This document shows positions 33,281 through 41,742 of a DNA stretch of 52,791 bases, one piece after another. The stretch is from Myxococcota bacterium. GTDB lineage: Bacteria > Myxococcota_A > Bradymonadia > UBA7976 > UBA1532. The stretch spans positions 1 through 52,791 of the forward strand of contig JAKLJY010000055.1 of NCBI GenBank assembly GCA_023150895.1, in the 5' to 3' direction. Every line of letters begins with the position of its first letter. Positions within the stretch are counted from its first letter, which is position 1. A program made the position numbers and the translations under genes. The notes beneath the pieces were generated by a model. That model saw nothing but the letters and a program-made list of their open reading frames with translations, searched no databases and was not told where the DNA came from.

Positions 33281-35407
33281 TCAGGTATCGTCGGCCGGCA
33301 GCGACGACGTGCCGGCGAGCCCGGGCAATCGGACGAAAAAGCTCGCCCCGCCCCCGATCCGGCCCTCGGCGCGGACGTCGCCCCCGTGCCGTTCGGCGAT
33401 CCGGGCGACGGTGGCCAGCCCGATGCCGGTGCCGTCGAACTCCGAGCGCTGATGCAGGCGGCGGAAGGGCAGAAAGAGCTGCCCGCCGAGCGTCGGATCG
33501 AAGCCGGCCCCGTTGTCGCGCACGACGAGCTCGGGCCCCCCGGGCCCCACCTCGAGCCCGCACGTCACCCGCGCCTCGCCGTCCGGCAGGCGCCCGGTGA
33601 ACTTCCACGCGTTCGACAGCAGGTTCGAGACCAGGACCCGCAGCAGCCGGCGATCCCCGTGGACGTGCAGCCCGGGCTCGATGTCGACCCGGACCGACCG
33701 CTCGGGTGCGGCCTCTCGCAGATCGGCCAGCGCTTGCTCCGCGAGCCGGGAGAGGTCCACCGGACCGAGCTCGAGCGCGCCGCGGCCGGCGTTCGCGAGC
33801 GCGAGCATGCCGGTGATGATGTCGTTCATGCGGCGGGCGTTGGTCACGATTCGATTCAGGTTGCCCTTGGTGAGCTCCGACGCCGACGGCCCGAGCTCCT
33901 CGAGCAGAATCTCCGCGAACCCGCCGATGTTCCGCAGGGGCCCGCGCAGGTCGTGCGACACCGAGTAGTTGAAGCTCTCGAGTTCCGCGTTCGCCCGCGC
34001 GAGCTCCTGCGTTCGGGCCTCGATGCGCCGCTCGAGCTCCTCCGTCAGCTTGCGGACCTCTTCCTCGGCGCGTTTGCGCTCGGTGATGTCCTGCCCGGTG
34101 CCGACGAGGCGAATCACCTTGCCCTGCGCGTCCCGGACGGCGTGACCGCGCCCGTCGAGCCAGGTGACGCGGCCGTCGTCGTGCCGGAGCCGGTGCTCGA
34201 ACTGATACGGCTCTCCGGTCTCCAGACAGCGCTGCACCCGGGCCTGCATGGTCGCCGCGTCCTCCGGGGTCAGGAGCCGGGTGTACGTCGCGAAGTCGAG
34301 TTTCACGCTGCCGGGCACCAGCCCGAAGAGGCGGTGCATCTCGTCGGACCAGAAGACCAGGTCGGTCTCGACGTCCCACCGCCAGGTGCCGACCTGTGCC
34401 GCGGCCTGCGCCTCGTCGAGGGCCGCCGTCCGCTCCACGACCCGGAGTTCGAGCTCGGCGCGGGCCGCGTCGAGCGCGGCGAGCGCGGCGCGCCGCTCGA
34501 AGACGCCGGCGGTCAGCGGGAGGCTCGTCATGCACAGGATGTTCAGGAAGACCTGAACCACCAGGAGCGCGCCGGGCTCACCGGTCGTGACGAACGGCCC
34601 GAGGCCGAGGAGCGTGCCCCAGACCACGCCGATCGCGACCAGCAGATTGACCAGGGCGGCCTCCCGGGCGCGGAAGCGAAACGCCGCCCAGACCGCGAGG
34701 GGCAGCACCAGGAACGCCAGCGGGTACGCCTCGTGCCCGACGCCCAGGGGCGAAAAGAAGACCGTGTAGACCGTGGCGGCCAGGAAGGTCAGCAGCAACC
34801 ACCATTCGCCCCGCCGCTTCGGCGTCCAGGCCCAGCCGGGCTCGGGCCGGGCGATGGCCAGGATGAGCGGGGTCACGAGGTGCGCGCCGCCGGCGTCGCC
34901 GAGCCACCAGACGGCCATGGTCGCGTCGAACTCGGAGAAGCTCCCGACGCGCAGGCTCGCCGAGACCGCCCCGACGAACGCCGCGACCACCGGGGCCGTG
35001 AACCCGGCCAGCAGGCTGAACAGAAACGCCCCGCGCCCCGAGCGCAGGAAGTCGGCCCCCCCCGCGAACCGCGTGACGAGGTACCAACCGACCGCCACCT
35101 CGGCGGTGTTGCCGAGCGCGATGGACACCGACATGAAGCTCGCACCGGCCACGAGGGTCGTCACCGTGGCGGCCGCCAACGCCACGACGGGCAGCACCGA
35201 GGGGCCCCAGAGGAGTGCGGCCGCCAGCGCGATGCCGGTCGGTGCCCAGATCGTCGTCGCGACGGGCGAGGCCACGGCATAGCTCAACCCGAAGTAGCCG
35301 GTGGCCACATAGGCGACGAAGAGCAGACCGAGGCGGACGACCCCGGACGATGCGAAACGACCAGCCACTCTCGAAGTCCTTGCGTCGCGGCGTACTGGAC
35401 CCCACAT
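33281..35407 (-). CDS. MASE1-PAS sensor histidine kinase
   Basis: A 708-residue membrane kinase. Residues ~22-300 hold about eight hydrophobic helices with MASE1-type motifs (IWAPTGIALAAALLWG, LVAGASF, WWLGDAGGAHLVTPL). A short coiled coil leads to a PAS domain (~335-445: GTWRWDVETDLVFWSDEMHRLFG, here cited as one block in sense, closing with GTGQDITERKRAEEE). A second coiled coil precedes the dimerisation domain with the phosphoacceptor in SVSHDLRGP (His485). The ATPase domain has NLLSNAWKFT, DNGAGFDP and GTGIGLATV. There is no receiver domain and no response regulator nearby, so it is an orphan kinase. The frame reaches an ATG at 35443, which overlaps the start of the divergent gene; the ATG at 35407 is chosen. 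Confidence 0.88.
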   Translation of the reverse strand: MWGPVRRDARTSRVAGRFASSGVVRLGLLFVAYVATGYFGLSYAVASPVATTIWAPTGIALAAALLWGPSVLPVVALAAATVTTLVAGASFMSVSIALGNTAEVAVGWYLVTRFAGGADFLRSGRGAFLFSLLAGFTAPVVAAFVGAVSASLRVGSFSEFDATMAVWWLGDAGGAHLVTPLILAIARPEPGWAWTPKRRGEWWLLLTFLAATVYTVFFSPLGVGHEAYPLAFLVLPLAVWAAFRFRAREAALVNLLVAIGVVWGTLLGLGPFVTTGEPGALLVVQVFLNILCMTSLPLTAGVFERRAALAALDAARAELELRVVERTAALDEAQAAAQVGTWRWDVETDLVFWSDEMHRLFGLVPGSVKLDFATYTRLLTPEDAATMQARVQRCLETGEPYQFEHRLRHDDGRVTWLDGRGHAVRDAQGKVIRLVGTGQDITERKRAEEEVRKLTEELERRIEARTQELARANAELESFNYSVSHDLRGPLRNIGGFAEILLEELGPSASELTKGNLNRIVTNARRMNDIITGMLALANAGRGALELGPVDLSRLAEQALADLREAAPERSVRVDIEPGLHVHGDRRLLRVLVSNLLSNAWKFTGRLPDGEARVTCGLEVGPGGPELVVRDNGAGFDPTLGGQLFLPFRRLHQRSEFDGTGIGLATVARIAERHGGDVRAEGRIGGGASFFVRLPGLAGTSSLPADDT

Positions 35408-35441
35408 CCTACGCAGGTCCCGCCCGTTACGCGAAAAGTCC

Positions 35442-37340
35442 ATGTCGTCGTCCGCCGTCCCGCCCGCCGCCGTTCCGCCCCGCCCGTCCGGCTTCTTCCG
35501 GGGCCTGCGCCACCGGATCGAGCATTTTTTCGCCCCCGATCGCCCGCTGCCGATCTTCCACGACCCGGCGTACCGCCTGCCCCTGACCACGGCCTCGGCG
35601 CGCCTCGGGCTCGAGCCGCGACGGGCCGACTTCGCCCTCTGGTTCCTGGAGAGCCGCAAGCGCCTCACCCCCGGGCAGGTGCGGACGCCGCCGCGCATCG
35701 GGTACGACGCCCTGGCCCGGGTGCACTCACCCGCGTGGCTCGAAACGCTCGGGGCGCCGGAGGTCCTCGGCGACGTGTTCGGCATCGAGCCCTGGGACGT
35801 GCCGGTCGACGGGCTGATGACCACCGTCCGGCTCGCCTGCGGCGGCACGCTGGCGGCGGCCCGACTCGCCGTGCGCGAGGGCGGACCGGTGGCCAACCTG
35901 CTGGGCGGGTTCCACCACGCCTACCCCGACCGGGGCGCCGGCCTCTGCCCGGTGAACGACGTGGCCGTAGCGGTCGCCGTGCTGCGCGACGAGGGTTTCA
36001 CGGGCCGGATCGGCGTGCTCGACCTCGACGCGCATCCCCCCGACGGCACGGCGGCCTGTCTGCGCGACACCGTCTGGCACGGCTCGCTCTCCGGCTCCGA
36101 TTGGGGGCATCTCGAGCACGTCGACGAGACGGTGCTGCCCGAGCGGGCCGACGACGCGACCTACCTGCGCGCGCTCGACGCCCTGCTGAACCGGATGCCG
36201 GACTGCGACCTCGTCTTCGTCCTGGCGGGCGGGGACGTCCTGGCCAACGACCCCATGGGGCGCCTGGGGATGACGCTCGCGGGCGCTTGGGAGCGGGACC
36301 GGCGCGTCGCGACCCGTCTGGGCGAGACCCCGGCGGTGTGGCTGCCGGCCGGGGGCTACCAGGCCGAGGCGTGGAAGGTCCTGGTCGGCACCCTCTACGT
36401 CCTGATCCGGGGTCGCCCACCCCGCCTCGCCGGGACGATCGACCCGTTGCGGGAGCGCTATCGCCGGGTGGCGGCCTCCCTGCCGGCCGACCGCCTCGGC
36501 GGCGGTCACGGGGACGCCACGGATGAGCTCGACTTCAGCGACGTCGAGATCGAGCTCGGCCTGCGCCGGGCGTGGGACGGCCGCCTGCTCGGCTTCTACA
36601 CGCGCGAGGGCATTGAACTGGCGCTGTTCCGCCTGGGCCTGCTCGCGCACCTCGAGCGCCTGGGCTACCGGGACTTCCGGGTCGAGATCACCGTCGACGG
36701 GCCGGATCCGGGCGACCGCCTGCGCCTCTGGGGCCGGTTCGAGGACGAACCGAAGGACGCGCCCGGGCATATCCTCGTCGAGGCGCTGCTGGAGAAGCAG
36801 ACGCGCCAGGTCCCCGGTCCCGTGCTGTACGTCCACTGGCTCGCCCTGCGCCACCCGCGCAGTGCCTTCGCGCAGGGGCGGCCCGCGCTGCCCGGCCAGG
36901 ACGTGCCGGGCCTGGGGCTCGCCCACGAAGCGCAGGCGATGCTGGGCAACATGGCGATCCGGCTGGGGCTGCGCGGCGTCGTCGTGCGCCCGGCCTGGTT
37001 CCACGTCGCCTATGTGGGGCGGTCCCGTTTCCGCTTCCTGGACGCCTTGGCCCAGGGCACGTTCGACGCGCTGGTCCGGGATCTGCGCGCCGATCCCGAG
37101 CTCTGCCCGACCCCCGACGCCTTCGCCCTGGCCCGGGCGAGCCGCGAGGTGGCCGCGGGCCACATGATCTGCGAGCGGCTCGATCCCGAGACGGGCGCCG
37201 TCCTGTCGCGCCTGCCGTACGTCTGGCCGGCGGACGAGGTGCTCGACCCCGTCGTCGACGGCCCCCCGGAGCCCGCGTGGGCGCAGGCCCGGGCGCTCGT
37301 GGCCGCCAGGACGCGGTTCGTGCGCGTTTCGCCGGTCTGA
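35442..37340 (+). CDS. Histone-deacetylase-family amidohydrolase with extra C-terminal domain
   Basis: A 632-residue protein. Residues ~38-330 are a histone deacetylase/AcuC/AphA-type domain with every catalytic element: tandem His in GGFHHAY (158-159), GLCPVNDVAVA, zinc ligands D196 and H198 in LDLDAHPPDGT, D270 in GGDVLANDPMG, and Tyr306 in AGGYQ. It should remove acyl groups from lysine, polyamine or small amides. Residues ~365-632 form a second domain (from ELGLRRAWDGRLLGFYTREG to RLPYVWPADEV) that I do not recognise. The start overlaps the alternative start of the divergent kinase in a CATG palindrome at 35441-35444, so the two genes share a very tight divergent control region. Confidence 0.85.
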   Translation: MSSSAVPPAAVPPRPSGFFRGLRHRIEHFFAPDRPLPIFHDPAYRLPLTTASARLGLEPRRADFALWFLESRKRLTPGQVRTPPRIGYDALARVHSPAWLETLGAPEVLGDVFGIEPWDVPVDGLMTTVRLACGGTLAAARLAVREGGPVANLLGGFHHAYPDRGAGLCPVNDVAVAVAVLRDEGFTGRIGVLDLDAHPPDGTAACLRDTVWHGSLSGSDWGHLEHVDETVLPERADDATYLRALDALLNRMPDCDLVFVLAGGDVLANDPMGRLGMTLAGAWERDRRVATRLGETPAVWLPAGGYQAEAWKVLVGTLYVLIRGRPPRLAGTIDPLRERYRRVAASLPADRLGGGHGDATDELDFSDVEIELGLRRAWDGRLLGFYTREGIELALFRLGLLAHLERLGYRDFRVEITVDGPDPGDRLRLWGRFEDEPKDAPGHILVEALLEKQTRQVPGPVLYVHWLALRHPRSAFAQGRPALPGQDVPGLGLAHEAQAMLGNMAIRLGLRGVVVRPAWFHVAYVGRSRFRFLDALAQGTFDALVRDLRADPELCPTPDAFALARASREVAAGHMICERLDPETGAVLSRLPYVWPADEVLDPVVDGPPEPAWAQARALVAARTRFVRVSPV

Positions 37341-37409
37341 GGTCGTTCCGGCCGCCTTTGGCGCCGAATTCCCGTGGCGACCGGCCGGGCGCCTTCGTAG
37401 TATCGGCCC

Positions 37410-38039
37410 ATGACCGACCTCTCCATCGACGCCCTGATCGGCCAGACGGTCGCCGGGCGCTACCGGCTCGACGCCCGGCTTGCCACCGGCCTGCTGAGCG
37501 CCGTTTTCGAGGCGACGGACGAGGCGCCGGGCGCCGAGCCCGCCGCCGTCCTCGTGCAGCTCCGCCGGCCCTGGGACGACGCGGAGACCACTCCCCCCGT
37601 CGAGCTGCACGATCACCACCTCCTCGGCGAGGGCTACACGCTGGACGTCTACGTCCGGGCGGACGTCGCGACCGCGGCCGGGGAGACCGACGTCGCCCGC
37701 TTCCTGGTCGAACACACCGACGCCGGCCTGCCCGAGTCGAACGCCGACGCCACCGCGCCCGCGCTGCCCGCTCCGTTCGAGGCGCTGCGCTTCACCCCGG
37801 CGCTCCTCGCCGCGGCCGCGCACGAGGCCCTGGTGGCCGACGCCCTCGAAGACGAGCTGCCCGACGGGACGCTGGCGGGGGACGCCGGGGAGGTCGACGG
37901 CGCCGATGCCCTCGACGCCCTCGAAAACGCCGGCTTCGAACACGACGCCCATGAGAACACCGAGCCGGGCGGCCGCCTCACCGTCTCCGACACCGCGCTG
38001 GAGATGCCCCTGCTCGTCGTCGACCGCCAAGACGGGTGA
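37410..38039 (+). CDS. Small acidic protein resembling a degenerate kinase N-lobe
   Basis: A 209-residue protein. Its first 55 residues (LIGQTVAGRYRLDARLATG, then AVFEATDE) line up with the start of Hanks-type kinases of this lineage, which read LIGxxLxGRYRLxxxLGxGGMGxVYxAxD. The Gly-rich loop is destroyed (ATGLLSAVF) and the VAVK lysine is replaced (VLVQ). No HRD, DFG or APE follows; instead there are about 140 acidic residues with DAGLPESNAD and EDELPDGTL-type segments. It may be a pseudokinase fragment or a small adaptor built from one. Its place 69 bases after the deacetylase gene suggests joint transcription. The kinase resemblance is my reading; homology search would be needed to confirm it. 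Confidence 0.6.
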   Translation: MTDLSIDALIGQTVAGRYRLDARLATGLLSAVFEATDEAPGAEPAAVLVQLRRPWDDAETTPPVELHDHHLLGEGYTLDVYVRADVATAAGETDVARFLVEHTDAGLPESNADATAPALPAPFEALRFTPALLAAAAHEALVADALEDELPDGTLAGDAGEVDGADALDALENAGFEHDAHENTEPGGRLTVSDTALEMPLLVVDRQDG

Positions 38040-38066
38040 CGACCGTTCGGCTTCGGTGACGGCGCC

Positions 38067-38114
38067 CGTTACCCGAAGACCGCGGTAACGCACCTTCGAC
38101 ACCAACGGGTAACG
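38067..38114. promoter_or_regulatory. GTTACCCG-type repeats upstream of hemN
   Basis: CGTTACCCG (38067-38075) and CGGGTAACG (38106-38114) are perfect 9-bp inverted copies; a third, closely related GCGGTAACG lies between them at 38082-38090. They fill the gap just upstream of hemN and could be a regulator binding site, or the arms of a hairpin ending the preceding transcript. No T-run follows. Confidence 0.35.
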
Positions 38115-38176
38115 CCAGCACCGGGATTGCTCGCCCGGCGGCGCGGCACGCCCTTCGCTCAGTGGGGAGCTTCATG

Positions 38177-39565
38177 ATGCCCCGGCACTTCCCCGTCATT
38201 CCGCCCGAGACCATCCGACGCTACGACGTCGCCGGTCCCCGATACACGAGTTATCCCACGGCCCCCGAGTGGACGCCGGCGTTCGGCCCGGAGGATCACG
38301 CACGGTCCATCTGGCGGGCGGCCAACGAGAGCCCGGACGAGCCGCTGTCGATCTACATGCACCTGCCGTTCTGCCACTCGCTGTGCACGTTCTGCGGCTG
38401 CAACGTCATCGTCAGCAAGGACCGCAACCGGCCGGACCAGTACATCGATCTCCTCTTCCGCGAGATGGATCTGGTCACGTCGCTGCTCGGGCAGCGCCGC
38501 ACGCTCTCGCAGATCCACTGGGGCGGCGGCACGCCCACGTTCCTCACCGAAGCGCAGATCGACCGCCTCTACAAGGGCATCCGCGACCGCTTCCGCATCC
38601 TGCCCGACGCCGAGGTCTCCATCGAGGTCCACCCGGGGCACACCACCCTCGGGCAGCTCGACCTCCTCGCCCGGCTCGGTTTCAACCGCCTCTCCATGGG
38701 CGTGCAGGACTTCGACCCCCGCGTGCAGGACCTCATCGGCCGGCACCAGTCGATCGAACAGACCGAGCTCATCGTGAACCACGCCCGGGGGCTCGGGTTC
38801 ACGGGCATCAACTTCGACCTCATCTACGGCCTGCCCGGGCAGAACACCGAGGCCTGGGGCCGCACCCTCGAAGAGGTCAACCGCCTGCGTCCCGACCGCC
38901 TGGCGGTCTACTCGTTTGCGTATCTGCCCACCCTGCGCGCCCAGCAGCGCAAGATCCCGCTCGCCGAGCTCCCCCTGGGCCCGGACAAGCTCGGGCTGCT
39001 CGGTCAGGCGCACGACGCCTTCGTGGACCGCGGCTACCGCCCCATCGGGTTCGACCACTTCGCGCTGCCCGGCGACGGCCTCGTCCGCGCCCTCAACGCG
39101 CGCACCGTCGGGCGCAACTTCCAGGGCTTCACGGTGACGGCCGCCCCCGATACCGTCGCCTTCGGCATCACGGGCATCAGCGACGTGGCCGGCGCCTACG
39201 CCCAGAACGTGCGCAAGCCGAGCGAGTACAAGGAGGCCCTCGAAGCCGGCCGCCTGCCCGTCGAGCGGGGCCTCGCCCTGACGGACGACGACAAACGCCG
39301 CCGGCGGTGGATCAACCAGCTCCTCTGCAACGACTGGTTGCGCCTCGAGCGGCAGGAGCTCGGGTTCCTGAGCGACGAGCTCGGCGATCTGGAGCGTCGC
39401 GAGGAAGAGGGCCTGATCGAGCGCAACTGGCTGACCGATGGCGCGCTCGACATCACGCTGACCGATCTCGGGCGCGTCTTCGCCCGGCACGTCGCCATGG
39501 TCTTCGACAACCGGCTCCGTGCTCGGCAGGGATCCGACCGGCCGCTCTACTCGAAGGCCGTCTGA
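38177..39565 (+). CDS. hemN: Oxygen-independent coproporphyrinogen III oxidase
   Basis: A 462-residue radical SAM enzyme that decarboxylates coproporphyrinogen III to protoporphyrinogen IX without oxygen, in the cytosol. The N-terminal RYTSYPTAPEW, then IYMHLPFCHSLCTFCGCN with the cluster cysteines C66, C70 and C73 plus C75, and the SAM-binding IHWGGGTPTFL are all typical of true HemN rather than the HemW relatives. SMGVQDFDPRVQ and the HemN C-terminal domain (RRRWINQLLCN) are also present. GGGGAG lies 7 bases before the ATG at 38177; ATGs at 38174 or a GTG at 38162 are alternatives. It converges on hemH with 15 bases between, so the two last anaerobic-capable haem steps sit side by side. Confidence 0.95.
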   Translation: MPRHFPVIPPETIRRYDVAGPRYTSYPTAPEWTPAFGPEDHARSIWRAANESPDEPLSIYMHLPFCHSLCTFCGCNVIVSKDRNRPDQYIDLLFREMDLVTSLLGQRRTLSQIHWGGGTPTFLTEAQIDRLYKGIRDRFRILPDAEVSIEVHPGHTTLGQLDLLARLGFNRLSMGVQDFDPRVQDLIGRHQSIEQTELIVNHARGLGFTGINFDLIYGLPGQNTEAWGRTLEEVNRLRPDRLAVYSFAYLPTLRAQQRKIPLAELPLGPDKLGLLGQAHDAFVDRGYRPIGFDHFALPGDGLVRALNARTVGRNFQGFTVTAAPDTVAFGITGISDVAGAYAQNVRKPSEYKEALEAGRLPVERGLALTDDDKRRRRWINQLLCNDWLRLERQELGFLSDELGDLERREEEGLIERNWLTDGALDITLTDLGRVFARHVAMVFDNRLRARQGSDRPLYSKAV

Positions 39566-39580
39566 GCCTCGAAGCCCGGC

Positions 39581-40612
39581 TCAGAGCCGCGGTCGGATGA
39601 GCGCCGCGAGGGCGTCGATCCAGGCGGGCGAGGCGTTGAGCGAGGGCACGAGCGCGAGCTGCTCGCCGCCGGCGGCCTTGAACGACTCGACGGCGCGCAG
39701 GCCGATCTCCTCGATCGTCTCGAGGCAGTCCGCCACGAACGCGGGGCAGAAGACGGCCACGCGCCTGACCCCCCGCCCGGCGAGCTCGGTGAGCACGTCG
39801 TCGGTGTAGGGGCGAATCCACGGCACGCGCCCGAGGCGCGACTGGAACGCCACGGAGTACGCCGAAGCCTCGAGCCCGAGACGCTCGGCGATGCCGCGGG
39901 CCGTCGCCACGCACTGTGCGCGGTAGCAGTTGCGGTTGGCGTGGGTCAGCACGGCGCAGCAGTCGGCCTTCACGAGGCAGTGGTCGCCGACCTCGTCGCT
40001 CTTGCGCACCTGCCGCTCGGGCAGGCCGTGGAAGCTGAACAGGACGTGCTCGGGCTTCAGCTCGGCGAGGACGTCGCGCCCCTGTGCGGCAAACGCCGCG
40101 AGGAACGCCGCGTCGTCGAAGAACGGCGGCAGGACCTGAATGAACGGCGTGTTCCAGCGCTCGGCCGCCAGGGCGTAGACGGCCTCGAGCGTCGAGCCGG
40201 TGGTGCTGCTCGCGTACTGCGGATACAGGGGCACGACGACGATGTGGTCGCACCCGGCGGCGCGCAGGCGGTCGAGCCCCGCGGCGAGGGAGGGCTGGCC
40301 GTAGCGCATGGCGAGCACGACCTCGGCCTCGGGCAAAGCCCGCGCGACGCCCTCGGCCAGCTGACGGCCGTACACGAGCAACGGTGAGCCCTCGGGCGTC
40401 CAGATCTTCTCGTAGGCCTCGGCCGAACGGGCCGGCCGGAACGGCAAGATAATCAGGTTCAGCAACAGGAACCGGCCGAGGGGGTTCATGTCGATGACCC
40501 GCGGGTCGCTGAGGAACTCGCGCAGGTAGCGCCGGACCTCGGCGGTGTGGGGGGCCTCGGGGGTGCCGAGGTTGACGAGCAGGACGCCGGTGCGGTTCGG
40601 ACGGGTGGACAT
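39581..40612 (-). CDS. hemH: Ferrochelatase
   Basis: A 343-residue ferrochelatase, inserting Fe2+ into protoporphyrin IX. Family motifs: VLLVNLGTPEAP, VVPLYPQYASSTTGS, the active-site His195 in LFSFHGLPER and E298 in DCLETIEEIG. Between them lies a cysteine-rich stretch (C212, C218, C219, C229, C234) right after the active-site loop, where E. coli HemH has none; this may bind an iron-sulfur cluster, as known in some bacterial ferrochelatases with internal cysteines. There is no signal peptide or C-terminal membrane segment. The ATG at 40612 has no strong ribosome binding site. Convergent partner of hemN. Confidence 0.95.
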   Translation of the reverse strand: MSTRPNRTGVLLVNLGTPEAPHTAEVRRYLREFLSDPRVIDMNPLGRFLLLNLIILPFRPARSAEAYEKIWTPEGSPLLVYGRQLAEGVARALPEAEVVLAMRYGQPSLAAGLDRLRAAGCDHIVVVPLYPQYASSTTGSTLEAVYALAAERWNTPFIQVLPPFFDDAAFLAAFAAQGRDVLAELKPEHVLFSFHGLPERQVRKSDEVGDHCLVKADCCAVLTHANRNCYRAQCVATARGIAERLGLEASAYSVAFQSRLGRVPWIRPYTDDVLTELAGRGVRRVAVFCPAFVADCLETIEEIGLRAVESFKAAGGEQLALVPSLNASPAWIDALAALIRPRL

Positions 40613-40716
40613 GGCGGCGGAGCATGGGGGAGGTGTCCGCCGGGGTCAATGCCCGGACGCCCGGACGCACGACGGGGTTTCCCGACGGCGCGCCCGTCTG
40701 GCAAGATGCCGCGCCC

Positions 40717-41742
40717 ATGTCGGATCTGCCCCCCGCCCTCGCCCGATTGCCCGGACGCCGCCTCGGCCGGTTCGGCGCCGCGCTGCTCGGCGTCGCGCTC
40801 GCGCTCGGTGTCGTGCTCGCACCGGGCCGAGCCGCCGCGACGGTCCCGGCCGGCCTGGTCGAAATCCCCTCGGCCTTCATGGGCCTCTTGCGGCTGCTGC
40901 CCGGCCTCGACCTCGCCTTCGGGCTCGCCGCCCCGTGCCGGGCCGTGGGCTGGCCGTCCTTCGGTCGTCTCGAGAACGGCGTCCTCGCGAAGAGCACGCC
41001 GGGCCTCTTCGTCCGCAGCCGCGACTCGTGGGGCACGCCCGAGGCCGTGCGCGCGCTGCGGCGCGTCGCGCAGGAGGTCGAAACCCTCTACCCCGGCCGC
41101 GGCGACCTCATCGTGACGGACATCTCGCGGCGGCGCGGCGGTCACCTGCGGCCCCACCGCACGCACCAGAACGGGCAGGACGTCGATCTTCTGCTGTACC
41201 GCAACAAACCGGGGCCGAGCGCCCGGTCGTTCGACGAGATCGACGTCGAGCGCCTGTGGGCGCTGGTGACGGCCCTGCGCGCGCCCGGCACGGCCGAGCT
41301 GGTGCTGGTCGACCGCGGCGTGCAGGCCAGGCTCTACGCCTACGCGCGCGACGTCGCGGGGGTGCCCGAGACCGAACTCGAGACGCTCTTCGAGTACCCC
41401 CGCCAGGGCAAGCGCGCCCGCGGCGAGGCCAAGCCCTTCGTGCGGCACGCGCGCGGGCACCGGACGCATCTGCACGTTCGTTTCCACTCACCCGAGGCCA
41501 TCGCGGCGTCCATCGGCGAGGACGCCCGCCGCGGCTACGAGCGCATCGTCCACGTCGCCGCCCGAGGCGAGACGCTGGCCTCGGTGGCCGCACAGTACGG
41601 GACACCCGTCGAGCTGCTGGCCACCGAGAACGGCCTCTCCCTCAAGGCCCGCTTGCGGCGGGGCGCCCGGCTGTTCGTGCTGCGCCCCCTCGACCCCGCG
41701 CGCGTCTCGCGGGACACCGCGTCCGAGAATCGCGGCGGTTGA
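40717..41742 (+). CDS. MepA-type murein endopeptidase with LysM domain
   Basis: A 341-residue exported peptidoglycan hydrolase. A signal peptide (~15-42) leads to a penicillin-insensitive murein endopeptidase (LAS metallopeptidase) domain. The zinc and active-site residues are visible in GGHLRPHRTHQNGQDVDLLL (H147, H150, D155/D157) and in GHRTHLHVRF (H248, H251, H253). Such enzymes cut the D-Ala-DAP cross-link. Residues ~277-323 (VHVAARGETLASVAAQYGTP) are a LysM domain that binds glycan strands. The frame is open 93 bases upstream, but the ATG at 40717 gives the signal peptide. Its stop overlaps the TTG of the next gene. Confidence 0.88.
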   Translation: MSDLPPALARLPGRRLGRFGAALLGVALALGVVLAPGRAAATVPAGLVEIPSAFMGLLRLLPGLDLAFGLAAPCRAVGWPSFGRLENGVLAKSTPGLFVRSRDSWGTPEAVRALRRVAQEVETLYPGRGDLIVTDISRRRGGHLRPHRTHQNGQDVDLLLYRNKPGPSARSFDEIDVERLWALVTALRAPGTAELVLVDRGVQARLYAYARDVAGVPETELETLFEYPRQGKRARGEAKPFVRHARGHRTHLHVRFHSPEAIAASIGEDARRGYERIVHVAARGETLASVAAQYGTPVELLATENGLSLKARLRRGARLFVLRPLDPARVSRDTASENRGG

